Shown: positions 51,254 through 60,086 of the stretch, piece after piece
How the letters are laid out: every line of letters starts with the position of its first letter
Position numbering within the stretch: position 1 is the first letter of the stretch
Assembly (NCBI RefSeq): GCF_004801255.1
Contig: NZ_CP036295.1
Coordinates: forward strand, 2,504,001-2,568,000
Origin: Desulfovibrio desulfuricans
Lineage (GTDB): Bacteria > Desulfobacterota > Desulfovibrionia > Desulfovibrionales > Desulfovibrionaceae
DNA length: 64,000 nt
Reading direction: 5' to 3'
Made by a program: the position numbers and the translations under genes
Notes under the pieces: generated by a model
The model's input: the letters and a program-made list of their open reading frames with translations, nothing else
Databases searched by the model: none
Told to the model about the DNA's origin: nothing

Positions 51254-52864
51254 ATGAAAGTACAATTTCTGGGCGCGGCGCAGACCGTGACTGGTTCTTG
51301 CTATATGGTAGAGGCGGCGGGCAAGCGCTTTTGCATCGACTGCGGCATGCATCAGGGCAACAAGGCCATTGAGGCCCGCAACCGCGAAACAGAGCTGTAC
51401 CGACCCTCCGCCATTGATTTTATCCTTGTCACGCACGCCCATATCGACCATTCTGGTTTGCTGCCCAAGGTCGTCAAAGAGGGCTTTTCCGGCCCCATAT
51501 TCTGCACCAAGGCCACCAGCGAACTGCTCGACCTCATGCTGCAGGACAGCGCCCATATCCAGGAAATGGAATCGCAGTGGGAGGCGCGCAAATACCAGCG
51601 GCGCGGCCTCAAAAATCCCCCTGCGGCCCTGTACTCGGTTGAAGACGCGCAAAAAGCCGTCACGCTCTTTCAGACCGTCGACTACCACAAGGTCTTTGAA
51701 CCCGCGCCCGGCATACGCGTAACGTACTTTGACGCCGGGCATATTCTGGGTTCTGGCTCGCTGCGCCTTGAGGCCGACGAAGACGGCAAGACCACCAGCA
51801 TCATCTTTTCCGGCGACATCGGTCGCCCGCAGTCGCTCATTGTGCGCAGCCCCGAAACGCCGCCCAAGGCCGATTATGTGTTCATGGAATCCACCTACGG
51901 CGACCGCGACCACAAGGACGAAAACCTCAGCGTGGACGAACTGGGCGAGGCCATAGCCTACAGCTACGGCAAGGGCGAAAAGGTCATCATTCCAGCCTTT
52001 GCAGTCGAGCGCACGCAAGAAGTGCTCTACTGCCTGCATATGCTTACAAAGCAAACCAAGCTGCCCACGGACATGCCCGTTTTTGTGGACAGTCCGCTGG
52101 CCATCCGCGCCACCGAGGTTTTTGAACGCAACCGCGAGCTTTTTGACGATGAAGCGCTCAAGATGCTCAACGGCGGCGACGACCCCTTTTCACTGCCCAA
52201 CCTGCGCTACACGCTTTCCGCTGCCGAATCGCAGGCCATCAACGACTACAAGGGTCCGGCCATCGTTATTTCGGCCAGCGGCATGTGCAACGCGGGCCGT
52301 GTACGCCACCACCTGCGGCACAATATCTGGAAGCCCGGCGCGAGCATTGTTTTTGTGGGCTATCAGGGCGTGGGCACGCCCGGCCGCAAACTTGTTGAAA
52401 AAGCAAAAAAAATAACCCTGTTTGGTGAAGATATAGAAGTAGCCGCCCGCATCTTTACCATCAACGGTTTTTCCGGCCACGCCGGACAAAGCCAGCTTGT
52501 CGAGTGGCTCAGGCCGTTGACCGGCAACGGCGCGCAGGTGGTGCTGACCCACGGCGAAGCAAAGGCCCAGAGCGTTTTTGCCGAACTGATCGAAAAGAAA
52601 TTCGCCAAGCGTCCCCTCATCGCCACCTATCTTGAAGAAATGGTTCTTGAAGGGCCGCAGCTCACGGAGACCGTGCAGCACGAAACCCTGGCCCATCCCC
52701 GCGTCAACTGGGAGTTCCTTACCGGCGAGGTGGAGCGCAAGTGGGGCATGTTCAAGGACAAGATGGCCGATGTTGAAAACCGCCAGTGGGTGGAACAAAC
52801 CGAGCTGCAGGAGGCGCTGGAAAAAATGGACTATGCCCTTACGCGCCTTTTGTCGCGCATGTAG
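51254..52864 (+). CDS. Metallo-beta-lactamase/beta-CASP family protein (RNase-like)
   Basis: Predicted zinc-dependent ribonuclease or exonuclease. The 536-residue protein has the N-terminal FLGAAQTVTGSCYMVE, the metal motif HAHIDH (His61, His63, Asp65, His66), FDAGHILGSGS and FSGDIGRP. The beta-CASP insert has IPAFAVERTQEVLY and VISASGMCNAGRV, with the final FTINGFSGHAGQ. This is the YsfH/CPSF-type arrangement. A 70-residue C-terminal extension is less conserved. It heads the operon with rsmD, coaD and miaA; the start codon follows a GGAGGA site. Confidence 0.9.
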   Translation: MKVQFLGAAQTVTGSCYMVEAAGKRFCIDCGMHQGNKAIEARNRETELYRPSAIDFILVTHAHIDHSGLLPKVVKEGFSGPIFCTKATSELLDLMLQDSAHIQEMESQWEARKYQRRGLKNPPAALYSVEDAQKAVTLFQTVDYHKVFEPAPGIRVTYFDAGHILGSGSLRLEADEDGKTTSIIFSGDIGRPQSLIVRSPETPPKADYVFMESTYGDRDHKDENLSVDELGEAIAYSYGKGEKVIIPAFAVERTQEVLYCLHMLTKQTKLPTDMPVFVDSPLAIRATEVFERNRELFDDEALKMLNGGDDPFSLPNLRYTLSAAESQAINDYKGPAIVISASGMCNAGRVRHHLRHNIWKPGASIVFVGYQGVGTPGRKLVEKAKKITLFGEDIEVAARIFTINGFSGHAGQSQLVEWLRPLTGNGAQVVLTHGEAKAQSVFAELIEKKFAKRPLIATYLEEMVLEGPQLTETVQHETLAHPRVNWEFLTGEVERKWGMFKDKMADVENRQWVEQTELQEALEKMDYALTRLLSRM

Positions 52865-52870
52865 GACGAT

Positions 52871-53422
52871 ATGCGCATCATTTCCGGAAAACTTGGCGGA
52901 CGCAACCTCAAAACCGTTGAGGGCGAGGGCTACCGCCCGGCCATGGGCAGAACGCGCGAGGCGCTTTTTTCCATGCTTACCGCACGGGGCATCGACTGGC
53001 ACAGCACGCGGGTTCTTGACCTGTTTGCGGGCAGCGGCAGCCTGGCCTTTGAGGCCATAAGCCGTGGCGCTCCGCACGCCCTGCTGGTGGAGATGGCCCC
53101 TCAGGCGGTACGTTGCCTCAAGGTCAATATCGAGGCCCTCGGCGTGCAGGACGAAGCCCGCATCGCCAGCGAAGACGTGCTGCGCGTTCTCAAGACGCCC
53201 CCGGCTGAACCGTATTCGCTTATTTTTATGGATCCGCCCTACCGCAAAAATCTGGCCGATCCGGCGCTCAAGCTGCTGGTCTCGCGCCGCTGGCTTGCGC
53301 CCGGGGCCTTTATTACGGCAGAAATTGAAAAAGACGCGCGGCTCACGCCGCCGCCCCAATGCACCCTTGAAGCCGAACGCCTGTTCGGCCAGACACGCAT
53401 ATGCATCTGGACAACGCCATGA
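52871..53422 (+). CDS. rsmD: 16S rRNA (guanine-N2-)-methyltransferase RsmD
   Basis: Methylates G966 of 16S rRNA. The 183-residue protein has MRIISGKLGGRNL, RPAMGRTREALFSML, the SAM loop VLDLFAGSGSLAFEA, and the catalytic IFMDPPYRKN. It overlaps coaD by 4 bp (ATGA), a common gene pair in bacteria. Confidence 0.95.
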   Translation: MRIISGKLGGRNLKTVEGEGYRPAMGRTREALFSMLTARGIDWHSTRVLDLFAGSGSLAFEAISRGAPHALLVEMAPQAVRCLKVNIEALGVQDEARIASEDVLRVLKTPPAEPYSLIFMDPPYRKNLADPALKLLVSRRWLAPGAFITAEIEKDARLTPPPQCTLEAERLFGQTRICIWTTP

Positions 53423-53958
53423 GAATAGCACTCTACCCCGGCACTTTCGATCCGCTGACCAACGGGCACCTGAGCCTTATACGGCGCGGCTGCGAAGTAT
53501 TTGACCAAATTGTTGTGGCAGTGGCGGACAATACGCCCAAATTCCCTCTCTTCAGCCATGAGGAGAGGGTCGAGATGGCCCGCGAAGCGCTGAAGGACGA
53601 ACCCCGCGCGGTGGTGGAGCCCTTTTCGGGCCTCACGGTGGAATACGCCGCCCAGCGCGGGGCCTGCGCCCTGCTGCGCGGGCTGCGCGCCGCCTCGGAC
53701 TTTGAATATGAGTTTCAGCTGGCGCTCATGAACCGCCGGTTGCAGCGGCACATTCAGACGGTCTTTTTGATGACCGACTATCAGTGGCTGTTCATCAGCT
53801 CCACCATAGTAAAGGCCGCCGCCAGCCACGGCGCGGACATCAAGGGCCTCGTGCCCGAAAATGTGCGCGTGGCCCTTACGGAAAAATACCGCAAGGGCGA
53901 GGTGCGCCAGGGCACGCCCTGTCTTGCGCCGCCGTTTGGCGGTTTTCGCGTCAAGTAA
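53419..53958 (+). CDS. coaD: Phosphopantetheine adenylyltransferase
   Basis: Makes dephospho-CoA from ATP and 4'-phosphopantetheine. The 179-residue protein has ALYPGTFDPLTNGH (T/HxGH nucleotidyltransferase site, His17), RGLRAASDFEYEFQLALMNR and ISSTIVKAAASHGADI. The start at ATG 53419 is coupled to rsmD. It is slightly longer than the usual 160 residues because of a Pro/Gly-rich tail. Confidence 0.95.
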   Translation: MRIALYPGTFDPLTNGHLSLIRRGCEVFDQIVVAVADNTPKFPLFSHEERVEMAREALKDEPRAVVEPFSGLTVEYAAQRGACALLRGLRAASDFEYEFQLALMNRRLQRHIQTVFLMTDYQWLFISSTIVKAAASHGADIKGLVPENVRVALTEKYRKGEVRQGTPCLAPPFGGFRVK

Positions 53959-53960
53959 GT

Positions 53961-54905
53961 ATGGCTGACACGTCTTATGCGCCGCTGCCGGTTGTTTGCC
54001 TGGCCGGTCCTACCGGCTCGGGCAAAACGGCGGCGGCTCTCGCCATGGCCGAAGTCCTCGACGGCGAAGTCGTCAACGCCGATTCGCGCCAGGTCTACGC
54101 CGACTTTCCGCTGATCACGGCCCAGCCTTCGCCGCAGGAGCGCGCCTGCTGCCCGCATCATCTGTACGGTTTTTTGCCCACCGAAAACAAGATCAGCGCC
54201 GGGCGCTGGGCCGAGGCCGCCGCCGATACGGTGCGCGACATTCTGGCGCGCGGCAAAACACCCCTGCTGGTGGGCGGCACGGGGCTGTATTTTCAGGCGC
54301 TGCTCAGGGGCATGGCCGAAATTCCGCCCGTAGACCCGGAGCTTACGGCGCAGCTCACGGCCCGCGTTGCCGCCGAGGGCGCGCCGCGCCTGTACGCCGA
54401 GCTGCAAGGCCTCGACCCGGCCTATGCCGCAAAAATTCACCCCAACGACCGCCAGCGCATCATCCGCGCGCTGGAGGTTTGCCAGAGCACGGGCCGGACA
54501 TTCAGCTGGTGGCACGGCAACGCCATGAGCAACCCGCTCTGCGCGGGGCCGCTGCTGACGCTCAACGCCTCGCTGGACTGGCTGGAACCGCGCCTTGCCC
54601 GACGCCTTGACCTCATGCTTGAATACGGAGCCCTTGACGAAGCCCGCGCCGCCATGCAGCGCTGCGCCGACCCAGCAGCGCCCGGCTGGACAGGCATTGG
54701 CTGCGCCGAAGCGCTGTCCCATCTGCAGGGCCGGCTATCGGCCCATGACTGCCGCATGCAGTGGCTGCGCAACACACGGGCCTACGCCAAGCGGCAGCTG
54801 ACATGGTTTCGCGCCCGGCCCGAGGCCGTATGGCTGCCCCCGGACGACCCCCGCGCGGTTGTGGAAGCCGCGCAGCGCTTCTGGCAAAACGCACGCAAAC
54901 TATAA
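53961..54905 (+). CDS. miaA: tRNA dimethylallyltransferase
   Basis: Adds a dimethylallyl group to A37 of tRNAs reading U-starting codons. The 314-residue protein has the P-loop LAGPTGSGKTAAAL, NADSRQVYADFPLITAQPS, LLVGGTGLYFQALL and NDRQRIIRALEV. The start at ATG 53961 is 2 bp after coaD, and a longer frame extension is spurious. Confidence 0.95.
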   Translation: MADTSYAPLPVVCLAGPTGSGKTAAALAMAEVLDGEVVNADSRQVYADFPLITAQPSPQERACCPHHLYGFLPTENKISAGRWAEAAADTVRDILARGKTPLLVGGTGLYFQALLRGMAEIPPVDPELTAQLTARVAAEGAPRLYAELQGLDPAYAAKIHPNDRQRIIRALEVCQSTGRTFSWWHGNAMSNPLCAGPLLTLNASLDWLEPRLARRLDLMLEYGALDEARAAMQRCADPAAPGWTGIGCAEALSHLQGRLSAHDCRMQWLRNTRAYAKRQLTWFRARPEAVWLPPDDPRAVVEAAQRFWQNARKL

Positions 54906-54941
54906 GCACCCCTGCCAACAGGGGCCGCGAATGGAATCCTC

Positions 54942-55640
54942 ATGGACACGCCGCCTCCTTGCATCAGCATTGATCCTGCCCTGCAGGCCATCTGGCCCGA
55001 TACCGCCCTTGGCTACATCTTTTGGTCAGCCCCGGTTCTGGCGCAGGAGCCGCAACTGTGGAATTTTTTTGCCAGTCATACGCAGCCCCGGCTGGCCCGG
55101 CTGCTTGCCGATACCGAGCTTGCCGACATGCCGCAGATCGGTACTTCGCGCCGGGCCTTCAAGGCCTTTGGGCGCGACCCCGGCCGCGTGCGCATTTCTT
55201 CCGAAGCCCTGTACCGCCGCCTGCGCCAGGGCAAGGAACTGTACCGCATCAACTCTGCCGTAGACGCCAACAACCTTGTCTCGCTTGAATCGGGCTTTTC
55301 GCTGGGGACGTACGACCTCGCCCGGCTACGGGGCAACCTTTTGCTCCGGCTGGGCAACGAGGGCGAAACATACGCGGGCATAGGCAAGGACAAGCTTGAC
55401 CTTCTGCGCATGCCCCTGCTGGCCGACGATCTGGGCCCATTTGGCTGCCCCTGCAGCGATTCGCAGAGGGCCATGATCGTCGCCGACGCGCAGGCGACCG
55501 CAACGCCCAGGGCATTGCTCACGGTCGTTTACGGTTTTTCTGGCTGCGAACCTGTGCAGGAGGCGCTGACCTTGGCGCGCGGACATTTTACCGCGTTTGC
55601 CGGGGCCCGCATCAGCGACGCGGGTGTCGTCCGTAAATAG
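54942..55640 (+). CDS. B3/B4 tRNA-binding domain protein
   Basis: A 232-residue stand-alone B3/B4 domain protein, the module of the phenylalanyl-tRNA synthetase beta chain that includes its editing site. Visible features are LGYIFWSAPV, TSRRAFKAFGRDPGRVRISSEAL, LYRINSAVDANNLVSLESGFSLGTYDL and GFSGCEPVQEAL. Such free-standing proteins may edit mischarged tRNA or bind tRNA or small ligands; function is not shown. It follows miaA by 36 bp. Confidence 0.82.
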   Translation: MDTPPPCISIDPALQAIWPDTALGYIFWSAPVLAQEPQLWNFFASHTQPRLARLLADTELADMPQIGTSRRAFKAFGRDPGRVRISSEALYRRLRQGKELYRINSAVDANNLVSLESGFSLGTYDLARLRGNLLLRLGNEGETYAGIGKDKLDLLRMPLLADDLGPFGCPCSDSQRAMIVADAQATATPRALLTVVYGFSGCEPVQEALTLARGHFTAFAGARISDAGVVRK

Positions 55641-55703
55641 CTTGACTCCCCCAAAAGCGACTCCAGGGATGTCTTTTTTGGCCAAAATCCTGCATTTTCA
55701 CCA

Positions 55704-55719
55704 GATTGTGTATACAATC
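55704..55719. promoter_or_regulatory. Palindrome upstream of nhcA, possible GntR-type operator
   Basis: GATTGTGTATACAATC is a 16-bp palindrome with one mismatched pair and resembles TTGTxTACAA sites of GntR/FCD regulators. It lies about 220 bp before nhcA. Confidence 0.4.
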
Positions 55720-55849
55720 AGTATTTGACGCATTTTAGCGAAAAATATCTCAAGCGCCCTGTTTCCAAGGCATAAGAAGCAATTACAACAACGGCCCCGC
55801 CTTGACGAGTCTTGCATGCTGGGATACCGTTTCAATATCTGCGTGTTCG

Positions 55850-55895
55850 CCCCCGTAGGGATCGGGGGTGCGGAGGAACCCGCTGCAATGTTTGC
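55850..55895 (+). promoter_or_regulatory. Two hairpins in the nhcA leader
   Basis: CCCCCG pairs with CGGGGG (55850-55868), followed by a CCCGC/GCGGG hairpin. No known riboswitch is recognised. Otherwise 55641-55937 is non-coding. Confidence 0.35.
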
Positions 55896-55937
55896 GGCGG
55901 GCGTTGGGGTAATGTCTGATTGCAAAAGGACAAGCAC

Positions 55938-56909
55938 ATGAGGAACGGCACATCACTGCTTTTGCTGGCGGCTCTGGCCCTGGCGGGCGCGGCGTGTCTG
56001 ACGGCGCTCGGAGCTGGATCGGCCACGGCCGCAGCTTTGGAGCCGACAGACAGCGGCGCGCCGTCGGCCATTGTTATGTTTCCGGTAAGCGCTAAGCCCA
56101 ATCCCAAGGGCGCGGCCATGAAACCCGCTGTTTTCAATCATCTCATCCATGAGAAAAAGGTTGGCAACTGCGAAACCTGCCACCACACCGGCGACCCTGT
56201 GGCCTGTAGCACCTGCCACACCACGGAAGGCAAGGCGGAAGGAAACTTCGTGACGCTTGACCGCGCCATGCACGCCACCAATATCGCCAAGCGCGCCAAG
56301 GGCAACACCCCTGTGAGCTGCGTGAGCTGTCATGAACAGCAAACCAAAGAACGGCGCGAATGCGCGGGCTGCCACGCCATTGTGACGCCCAAGCGCGACC
56401 AGGCATGGTGCGCCACCTGCCACAATGTTACGTCTTCCATGACGCCGGAACAGCTGCAGCAAGGCATCAAGGGCAAGCTGTCTCCCGACCAGAACGAAGC
56501 TCTGGCCGCTGAAACCGTGCAGTCGCAGAAGGCCGTTCAGCCTCTCAACGCCATGCAGGGTCCCCTCAAGGTGACCATCGACGCGCTGGCTGACAAGTAC
56601 GAGCCGAACAACTTCACCCACCGTCGCCATGTCGCCTCCCTGATGGAACGCATCAAGGGCGACAAGCTGGCTGAGGCTTTCCACAACAAGCCCGAGACCC
56701 TGTGCGCCACGTGCCATCACAGGAGCCCGCTTTCGGCCACGCCTCCCAAGTGCGGTAGCTGCCACACCAAGGAAATCGACCCCAAGAATCCCAACCGCCC
56801 CAACCTCAAGGCTGCATATCACCTGCAGTGCATGGGTTGCCACCAGGGCATGAATGTGGGTCGTCCGAAGAATACCGACTGCACCACTTGTCATAAGGCC
56901 CGCCCCTAG
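55938..56909 (+). CDS. nhcA: Nine-heme cytochrome c (NhcA)
   Basis: Periplasmic electron carrier that accepts electrons from cytochrome c3/hydrogenase and passes them to the membrane Nhc complex. The 323-residue precursor has a signal peptide (cleaved around ATAA-ALEPT), and the mature protein has exactly nine CxxCH motifs: CETCH, CSTCH, CVSCH, CAGCH, CATCH, CATCH, CGSCH, CMGCH and CTTCH. Extra His residues serve as sixth ligands. Length, spacing and sequence match the nine-heme cytochrome of D. desulfuricans closely as I remember it. The start at ATG 55938 has an AAAGGA site. It is first in the nhcABCD operon. Confidence 0.96.
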   Translation: MRNGTSLLLLAALALAGAACLTALGAGSATAAALEPTDSGAPSAIVMFPVSAKPNPKGAAMKPAVFNHLIHEKKVGNCETCHHTGDPVACSTCHTTEGKAEGNFVTLDRAMHATNIAKRAKGNTPVSCVSCHEQQTKERRECAGCHAIVTPKRDQAWCATCHNVTSSMTPEQLQQGIKGKLSPDQNEALAAETVQSQKAVQPLNAMQGPLKVTIDALADKYEPNNFTHRRHVASLMERIKGDKLAEAFHNKPETLCATCHHRSPLSATPPKCGSCHTKEIDPKNPNRPNLKAAYHLQCMGCHQGMNVGRPKNTDCTTCHKARP

Positions 56910-56936
56910 GGCGCCTAGCTGCACGGAGAAACGCAT

Positions 56937-58052
56937 ATGAATCGCAGAAAATTCCTGGCCATCATGGGAAGCGCGGGCGTGATTTCGGCATTGGGCACTG
57001 CCAAGGTAGCCAATGCCGGGGTGCACACCTTCCCCTACTATGCAGACAGCTACGGCGTTCTGCATGACACTACGCGCTGCATCGGCTGCCGCCGTTGCGA
57101 AGAAGCCTGCAACGCGGTGAACCACCTGCCCAAGCCCAAAAAGCCTTTTACCGACCTTTCGGTTACCTCCACCAAGCGCCGCACCTCGGCGTATGAGTGG
57201 ACCGTGGTCAACAAGTACAACGTCAACGGCAAGGACGTGTTCCGCAAGCTGCAGTGCTTCCACTGCAACGACCCGGCCTGCGCCTCTGCCTGCTTTGCCA
57301 AATGCTTTCAAAAACAGCCCGACGGCAGCGTGTCCTACGACGGTACGCAGTGCGTGGGCTGCCGGTACTGCATGGTAGCCTGTCCCTTCTACGTGCCTGG
57401 CTTCCAGTACGACGAAGCGTTTGATCCGTTGGTGCAAAAGTGCACCTTCTGCGAACCCCGCCTCAAGGAAGGCAAGCTGCCCGGTTGCGTGGAAGCCTGC
57501 CCCATGGACGCGCTGACCTTTGGTCGCCGCAGCGACCTGATCAAGATCGCCCGCTCGCGCATCAACGAAACCCCCGGCAAATACGTAAACTACGTATACG
57601 GCGAGCACGATGCCGGCGGTACCGCCTGGATGGTGCTGTCTCCTGCCGTTGAGGCTCCCGCCGTTGCCAAGGACGCCAAGGCTCATGCCGACGCCCACGG
57701 CGACACCAGCGAACTCAAGCAACTTGGTCTCGACAAGCACCTGGGCACGCAGCCCATGGGCGAGCTGACCTACGGCGCTCTGGGCACCGTGCCCATGATC
57801 GTGGCCTTCTGGCCTGTGCTCTTTGGCGGCGCATACGCCATGACCAAACGCCGCGACGCCATCTTCAAGGCCGAGAAGGACGCACACGTCAAGGAGACCA
57901 AGGACGATCTGGCCGCAGCCGTTGACGCCGCAGTGCGCAAGATTGAGGAAACCCAGGGTCCGGGCGCTGCCGACACGGCCCGCCGCGCAATGACCGACGC
58001 CTTGAAGGCTCGGGAAGCGGCGTGCTGCAAGGAGCACGGGGAGGATAAATAA
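56937..58052 (+). CDS. nhcB: Nhc complex Fe-S subunit NhcB (HmcB-like)
   Basis: Ferredoxin-like subunit linking NhcA to the membrane subunit. The 371-residue protein has a twin-arginine-type leader (NRRKFLAIMGSAGVIS). Four cysteine clusters follow, starting at CIGCRRCEEAC (Cys48), then CFHCNDPACASAC, CVGCRYCMVAC and CTFCEPRLKEGKLPGC, for four [4Fe-4S] centres. A hydrophobic segment near residue 290 (MIVAFWPVLFGGAYAM) anchors it, followed by a charged Ala-rich helix and a CC pair near the C-terminus. It is 27 bp after nhcA. Confidence 0.94.
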   Translation: MNRRKFLAIMGSAGVISALGTAKVANAGVHTFPYYADSYGVLHDTTRCIGCRRCEEACNAVNHLPKPKKPFTDLSVTSTKRRTSAYEWTVVNKYNVNGKDVFRKLQCFHCNDPACASACFAKCFQKQPDGSVSYDGTQCVGCRYCMVACPFYVPGFQYDEAFDPLVQKCTFCEPRLKEGKLPGCVEACPMDALTFGRRSDLIKIARSRINETPGKYVNYVYGEHDAGGTAWMVLSPAVEAPAVAKDAKAHADAHGDTSELKQLGLDKHLGTQPMGELTYGALGTVPMIVAFWPVLFGGAYAMTKRRDAIFKAEKDAHVKETKDDLAAAVDAAVRKIEETQGPGAADTARRAMTDALKAREAACCKEHGEDK

Positions 58053-59267
58053 ATGGCAAACCACAGCATAGTTATTCCTACCAGGGACAGGCTGTTTAAC
58101 ATCAGCGAGTTCCTCACGCCCACCCCCGGCAATATCATTTCCGCCATCATTCTGGCGGTGGGCCTGGTCATCACCGTTATCCGCTTTACCGTGGGCATCG
58201 GTTCCGTCACCAACCTGAGCGATGTGCAGCCCTGGGGCATGTGGATCGGCTTTGACCTGCTGTGCGGCGTGTGCCTCGCGGCGGGCGGCTACTTCACCAC
58301 CGTGGCCTGCTACATCATGGGCATGAAGCACTTCCACTCCGCAGTGCGCCCGGCCATCACCACAGCCTTTTTGGGCTACGCCTTCGTGGTTATCGCCCTG
58401 CTGTACGATCTGGGCCATCCGCTGCGCCTGCCCTTCATGTTCTTCTTCCCCGGCACGACCTCGGTTCTCTTTGAAGTGGGTCTGTGCGTTGCCACCTACG
58501 TTTCGGTGCTGCTCATCGAATTTTCCGTGGCTCCGCTCGAATGGCTCTCCTGCCGGTACCCCTGGCTGCTCAAGATCCGCAAGATCGTGGTCAAATGCAC
58601 CATTCCGCTGACCATCTTCGGCGTGACCCTGTCCACCCTGCACCAGTCCTCGCTGGGTTCGCTCTACCTGATCTCCCCCGGCAAGGTGTTTCCCCTGTGG
58701 TACTCGCCCTTCATGCCCATGTTCTTCTTTGTGAGTTCCATGGCCGCTGGCGCGTCCATGGTTATCTTTGAAGGCATGCTGGCCCACCGAGGCGTGCACC
58801 ACTACATGGACAAGACCCACCTGCGCGAAGCTGACGACGTAACCTTCAGCTTTGCCCGCGCGGGCTCGTTCATCCTCTTTGCCTACTTTATGCTCAAGCT
58901 CATCGACATGCTTGTGCAGGCCAACATCCCCTACCTGTTTACGGGTTACGGGGCATGGTGGGCGGTGGAAATGCTGGGCTTTGTGCTGCTGCCCGCCCTC
59001 ACCTACGCCAAGGGCGCTCGCGACCGCAACCTGACCCTGTGCCGCATTGCCGCGACCAACACAGTGGTGGGCATCGTGCTGAACCGTTTCAACGTGTCCA
59101 TGATCGCCTTCAACTACACGCTGCCCTCGGCCGAACGTTACTTCCCCAGCATCTGGGAAATCTGCATCTCCATGTTTGTGGTGACCATGATTGTCACGGT
59201 CTACCGCTTCATCGTTTACAACATGCCGGTGCTGTACGAACACCCAGACTTCAAGGGCGAGCACTAA
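58053..59267 (+). CDS. nhcC: Nhc complex membrane subunit NhcC (NrfD/HmcC family)
   Basis: Integral quinone-interacting subunit. The 404-residue protein has about ten hydrophobic segments and the HmcC/NrfD features DRLFNISEFLTPTPGN, WGMWIGFDLLCGVCLAAGGY, SVLFEVGLC and LSTLHQSSLGSLYLI. It begins directly after the nhcB stop codon, so the two are tightly coupled. It would exchange electrons with the menaquinone pool or pass them across the membrane. Confidence 0.94.
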   Translation: MANHSIVIPTRDRLFNISEFLTPTPGNIISAIILAVGLVITVIRFTVGIGSVTNLSDVQPWGMWIGFDLLCGVCLAAGGYFTTVACYIMGMKHFHSAVRPAITTAFLGYAFVVIALLYDLGHPLRLPFMFFFPGTTSVLFEVGLCVATYVSVLLIEFSVAPLEWLSCRYPWLLKIRKIVVKCTIPLTIFGVTLSTLHQSSLGSLYLISPGKVFPLWYSPFMPMFFFVSSMAAGASMVIFEGMLAHRGVHHYMDKTHLREADDVTFSFARAGSFILFAYFMLKLIDMLVQANIPYLFTGYGAWWAVEMLGFVLLPALTYAKGARDRNLTLCRIAATNTVVGIVLNRFNVSMIAFNYTLPSAERYFPSIWEICISMFVVTMIVTVYRFIVYNMPVLYEHPDFKGEH

Positions 59268-59290
59268 GCCGCGCGTAGGAGGAGAATATC

Positions 59291-59440
59291 ATGGAATTCA
59301 ATACGTTTTATCAGTATTTCCTCTTCACCAAGAGCTGGGCTTATGTGATGATGTTTGTGGTGCTGCCCGTGTACGTGCTGTACTGGAACTTCATCCTGTT
59401 CCCTGAAAAAAAGGAACGCTCCAACGGCTCCAAGCACTAG
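59291..59440 (+). CDS. nhcD: Nhc complex small membrane subunit NhcD (HmcD-like)
   Basis: A 49-residue protein easily missed by gene finders. The ATG at 59291 is preceded by AGGAGGAG. It has one hydrophobic helix (SWAYVMMFVVLPVYVLYW) and a basic C-terminus (KKERSNGSKH). Position and size match HmcD/NhcD, the small subunit following the NrfD-type subunit in Desulfovibrio transmembrane complexes. Confidence 0.88.
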   Translation: MEFNTFYQYFLFTKSWAYVMMFVVLPVYVLYWNFILFPEKKERSNGSKH

Positions 59441-59466
59441 GCCGTAAAGCGCAACGAAAACCACAA

Positions 59467-59493
59467 GGGCGAAGCCGCAAGGCTTCGCCCTTT
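59467..59493 (+). terminator. Terminator after nhcD
   Basis: GGGCGAAGCC pairs with GGCTTCGCCC around GCAA, followed by TTT. The rest of 59494-59811 holds no gene. Confidence 0.8.
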
Positions 59494-59811
59494 CCGTTAC
59501 GGCCGTCATCTTTCGCACAGGCCCCAGGCGCGCCGGAAGGCCAGCCCGCAAGCCCACGGCCTTGGCAGCAAAGCACCCAGCTCAAGCGATGACCGGAACA
59601 ACAGCCCGCATGCGGGCATGCGCGCGTCCCCCTTTCAGCAGGGCAGCAACGCAAGGGCATGCCCTGTTTGCATTCTGCCGCCACGTTCTGTGGCAACGCC
59701 GCTGTACGCCCTTGCGTGATGCCAGACGCGCTGATAAGCTGAAAGTCTGTGATCCAGTAGGCCTTGCCGCAGCGATGTTAATGCTTATCTGCCTTCCAAG
59801 AGGAAACTGCT

Positions 59812-60063
59812 ATGTGTCTTGCCATACCTGCCAGAATTGAAGAACTTCAGGGCCAGGGCATGGCCCGCGTGCGCGTGGGCGAAAGCCAGACCTTTCTTAC
59901 GGCGTCGGTCATGCTGCTGCCCGAAGAACCCAAGGTGGGCGACTACGTCATTGTCCACGCCGGGTTTGCGCTGCACGTAATGACGCCGCAAGAGGCGGAA
60001 GACAGCCTGTCGGCGTTGCGCGAGCTGGCACAAGCCATGGAAGGCACACCGGCGAACTTCTGA
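59812..60063 (+). CDS. hypC: Hydrogenase maturation chaperone HypC
   Basis: Small chaperone that delivers the Fe(CN)2CO group to the large subunit of [NiFe] hydrogenase. The 83-residue protein starts MCLAIPARI, the invariant Cys2 motif, and has the OB-like strands VGDYVIVHAGFALHVM and the ending EAEDSLSALREL. No other hyp gene is adjacent. The start has AGAGGAA upstream. Confidence 0.95.
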   Translation: MCLAIPARIEELQGQGMARVRVGESQTFLTASVMLLPEEPKVGDYVIVHAGFALHVMTPQEAEDSLSALRELAQAMEGTPANF

Positions 60064-60086
60064 GTTGCGGGCAAAGGCTGCCGAGC

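Noticed and set aside
55850..55895. Known riboswitch upstream of nhcA (cyclic-di-GMP or fluoride class)
   Set aside because: Hairpins are present, but the conserved aptamer cores I would expect are absent.
55953..59264. A 1103-codon open frame on the minus strand across the nhc operon
   Set aside because: It is antisense to three clear genes with nine heme motifs and Fe-S clusters. Its His-, Gln- and Gly-rich translation is what GC-rich antisense frames produce.
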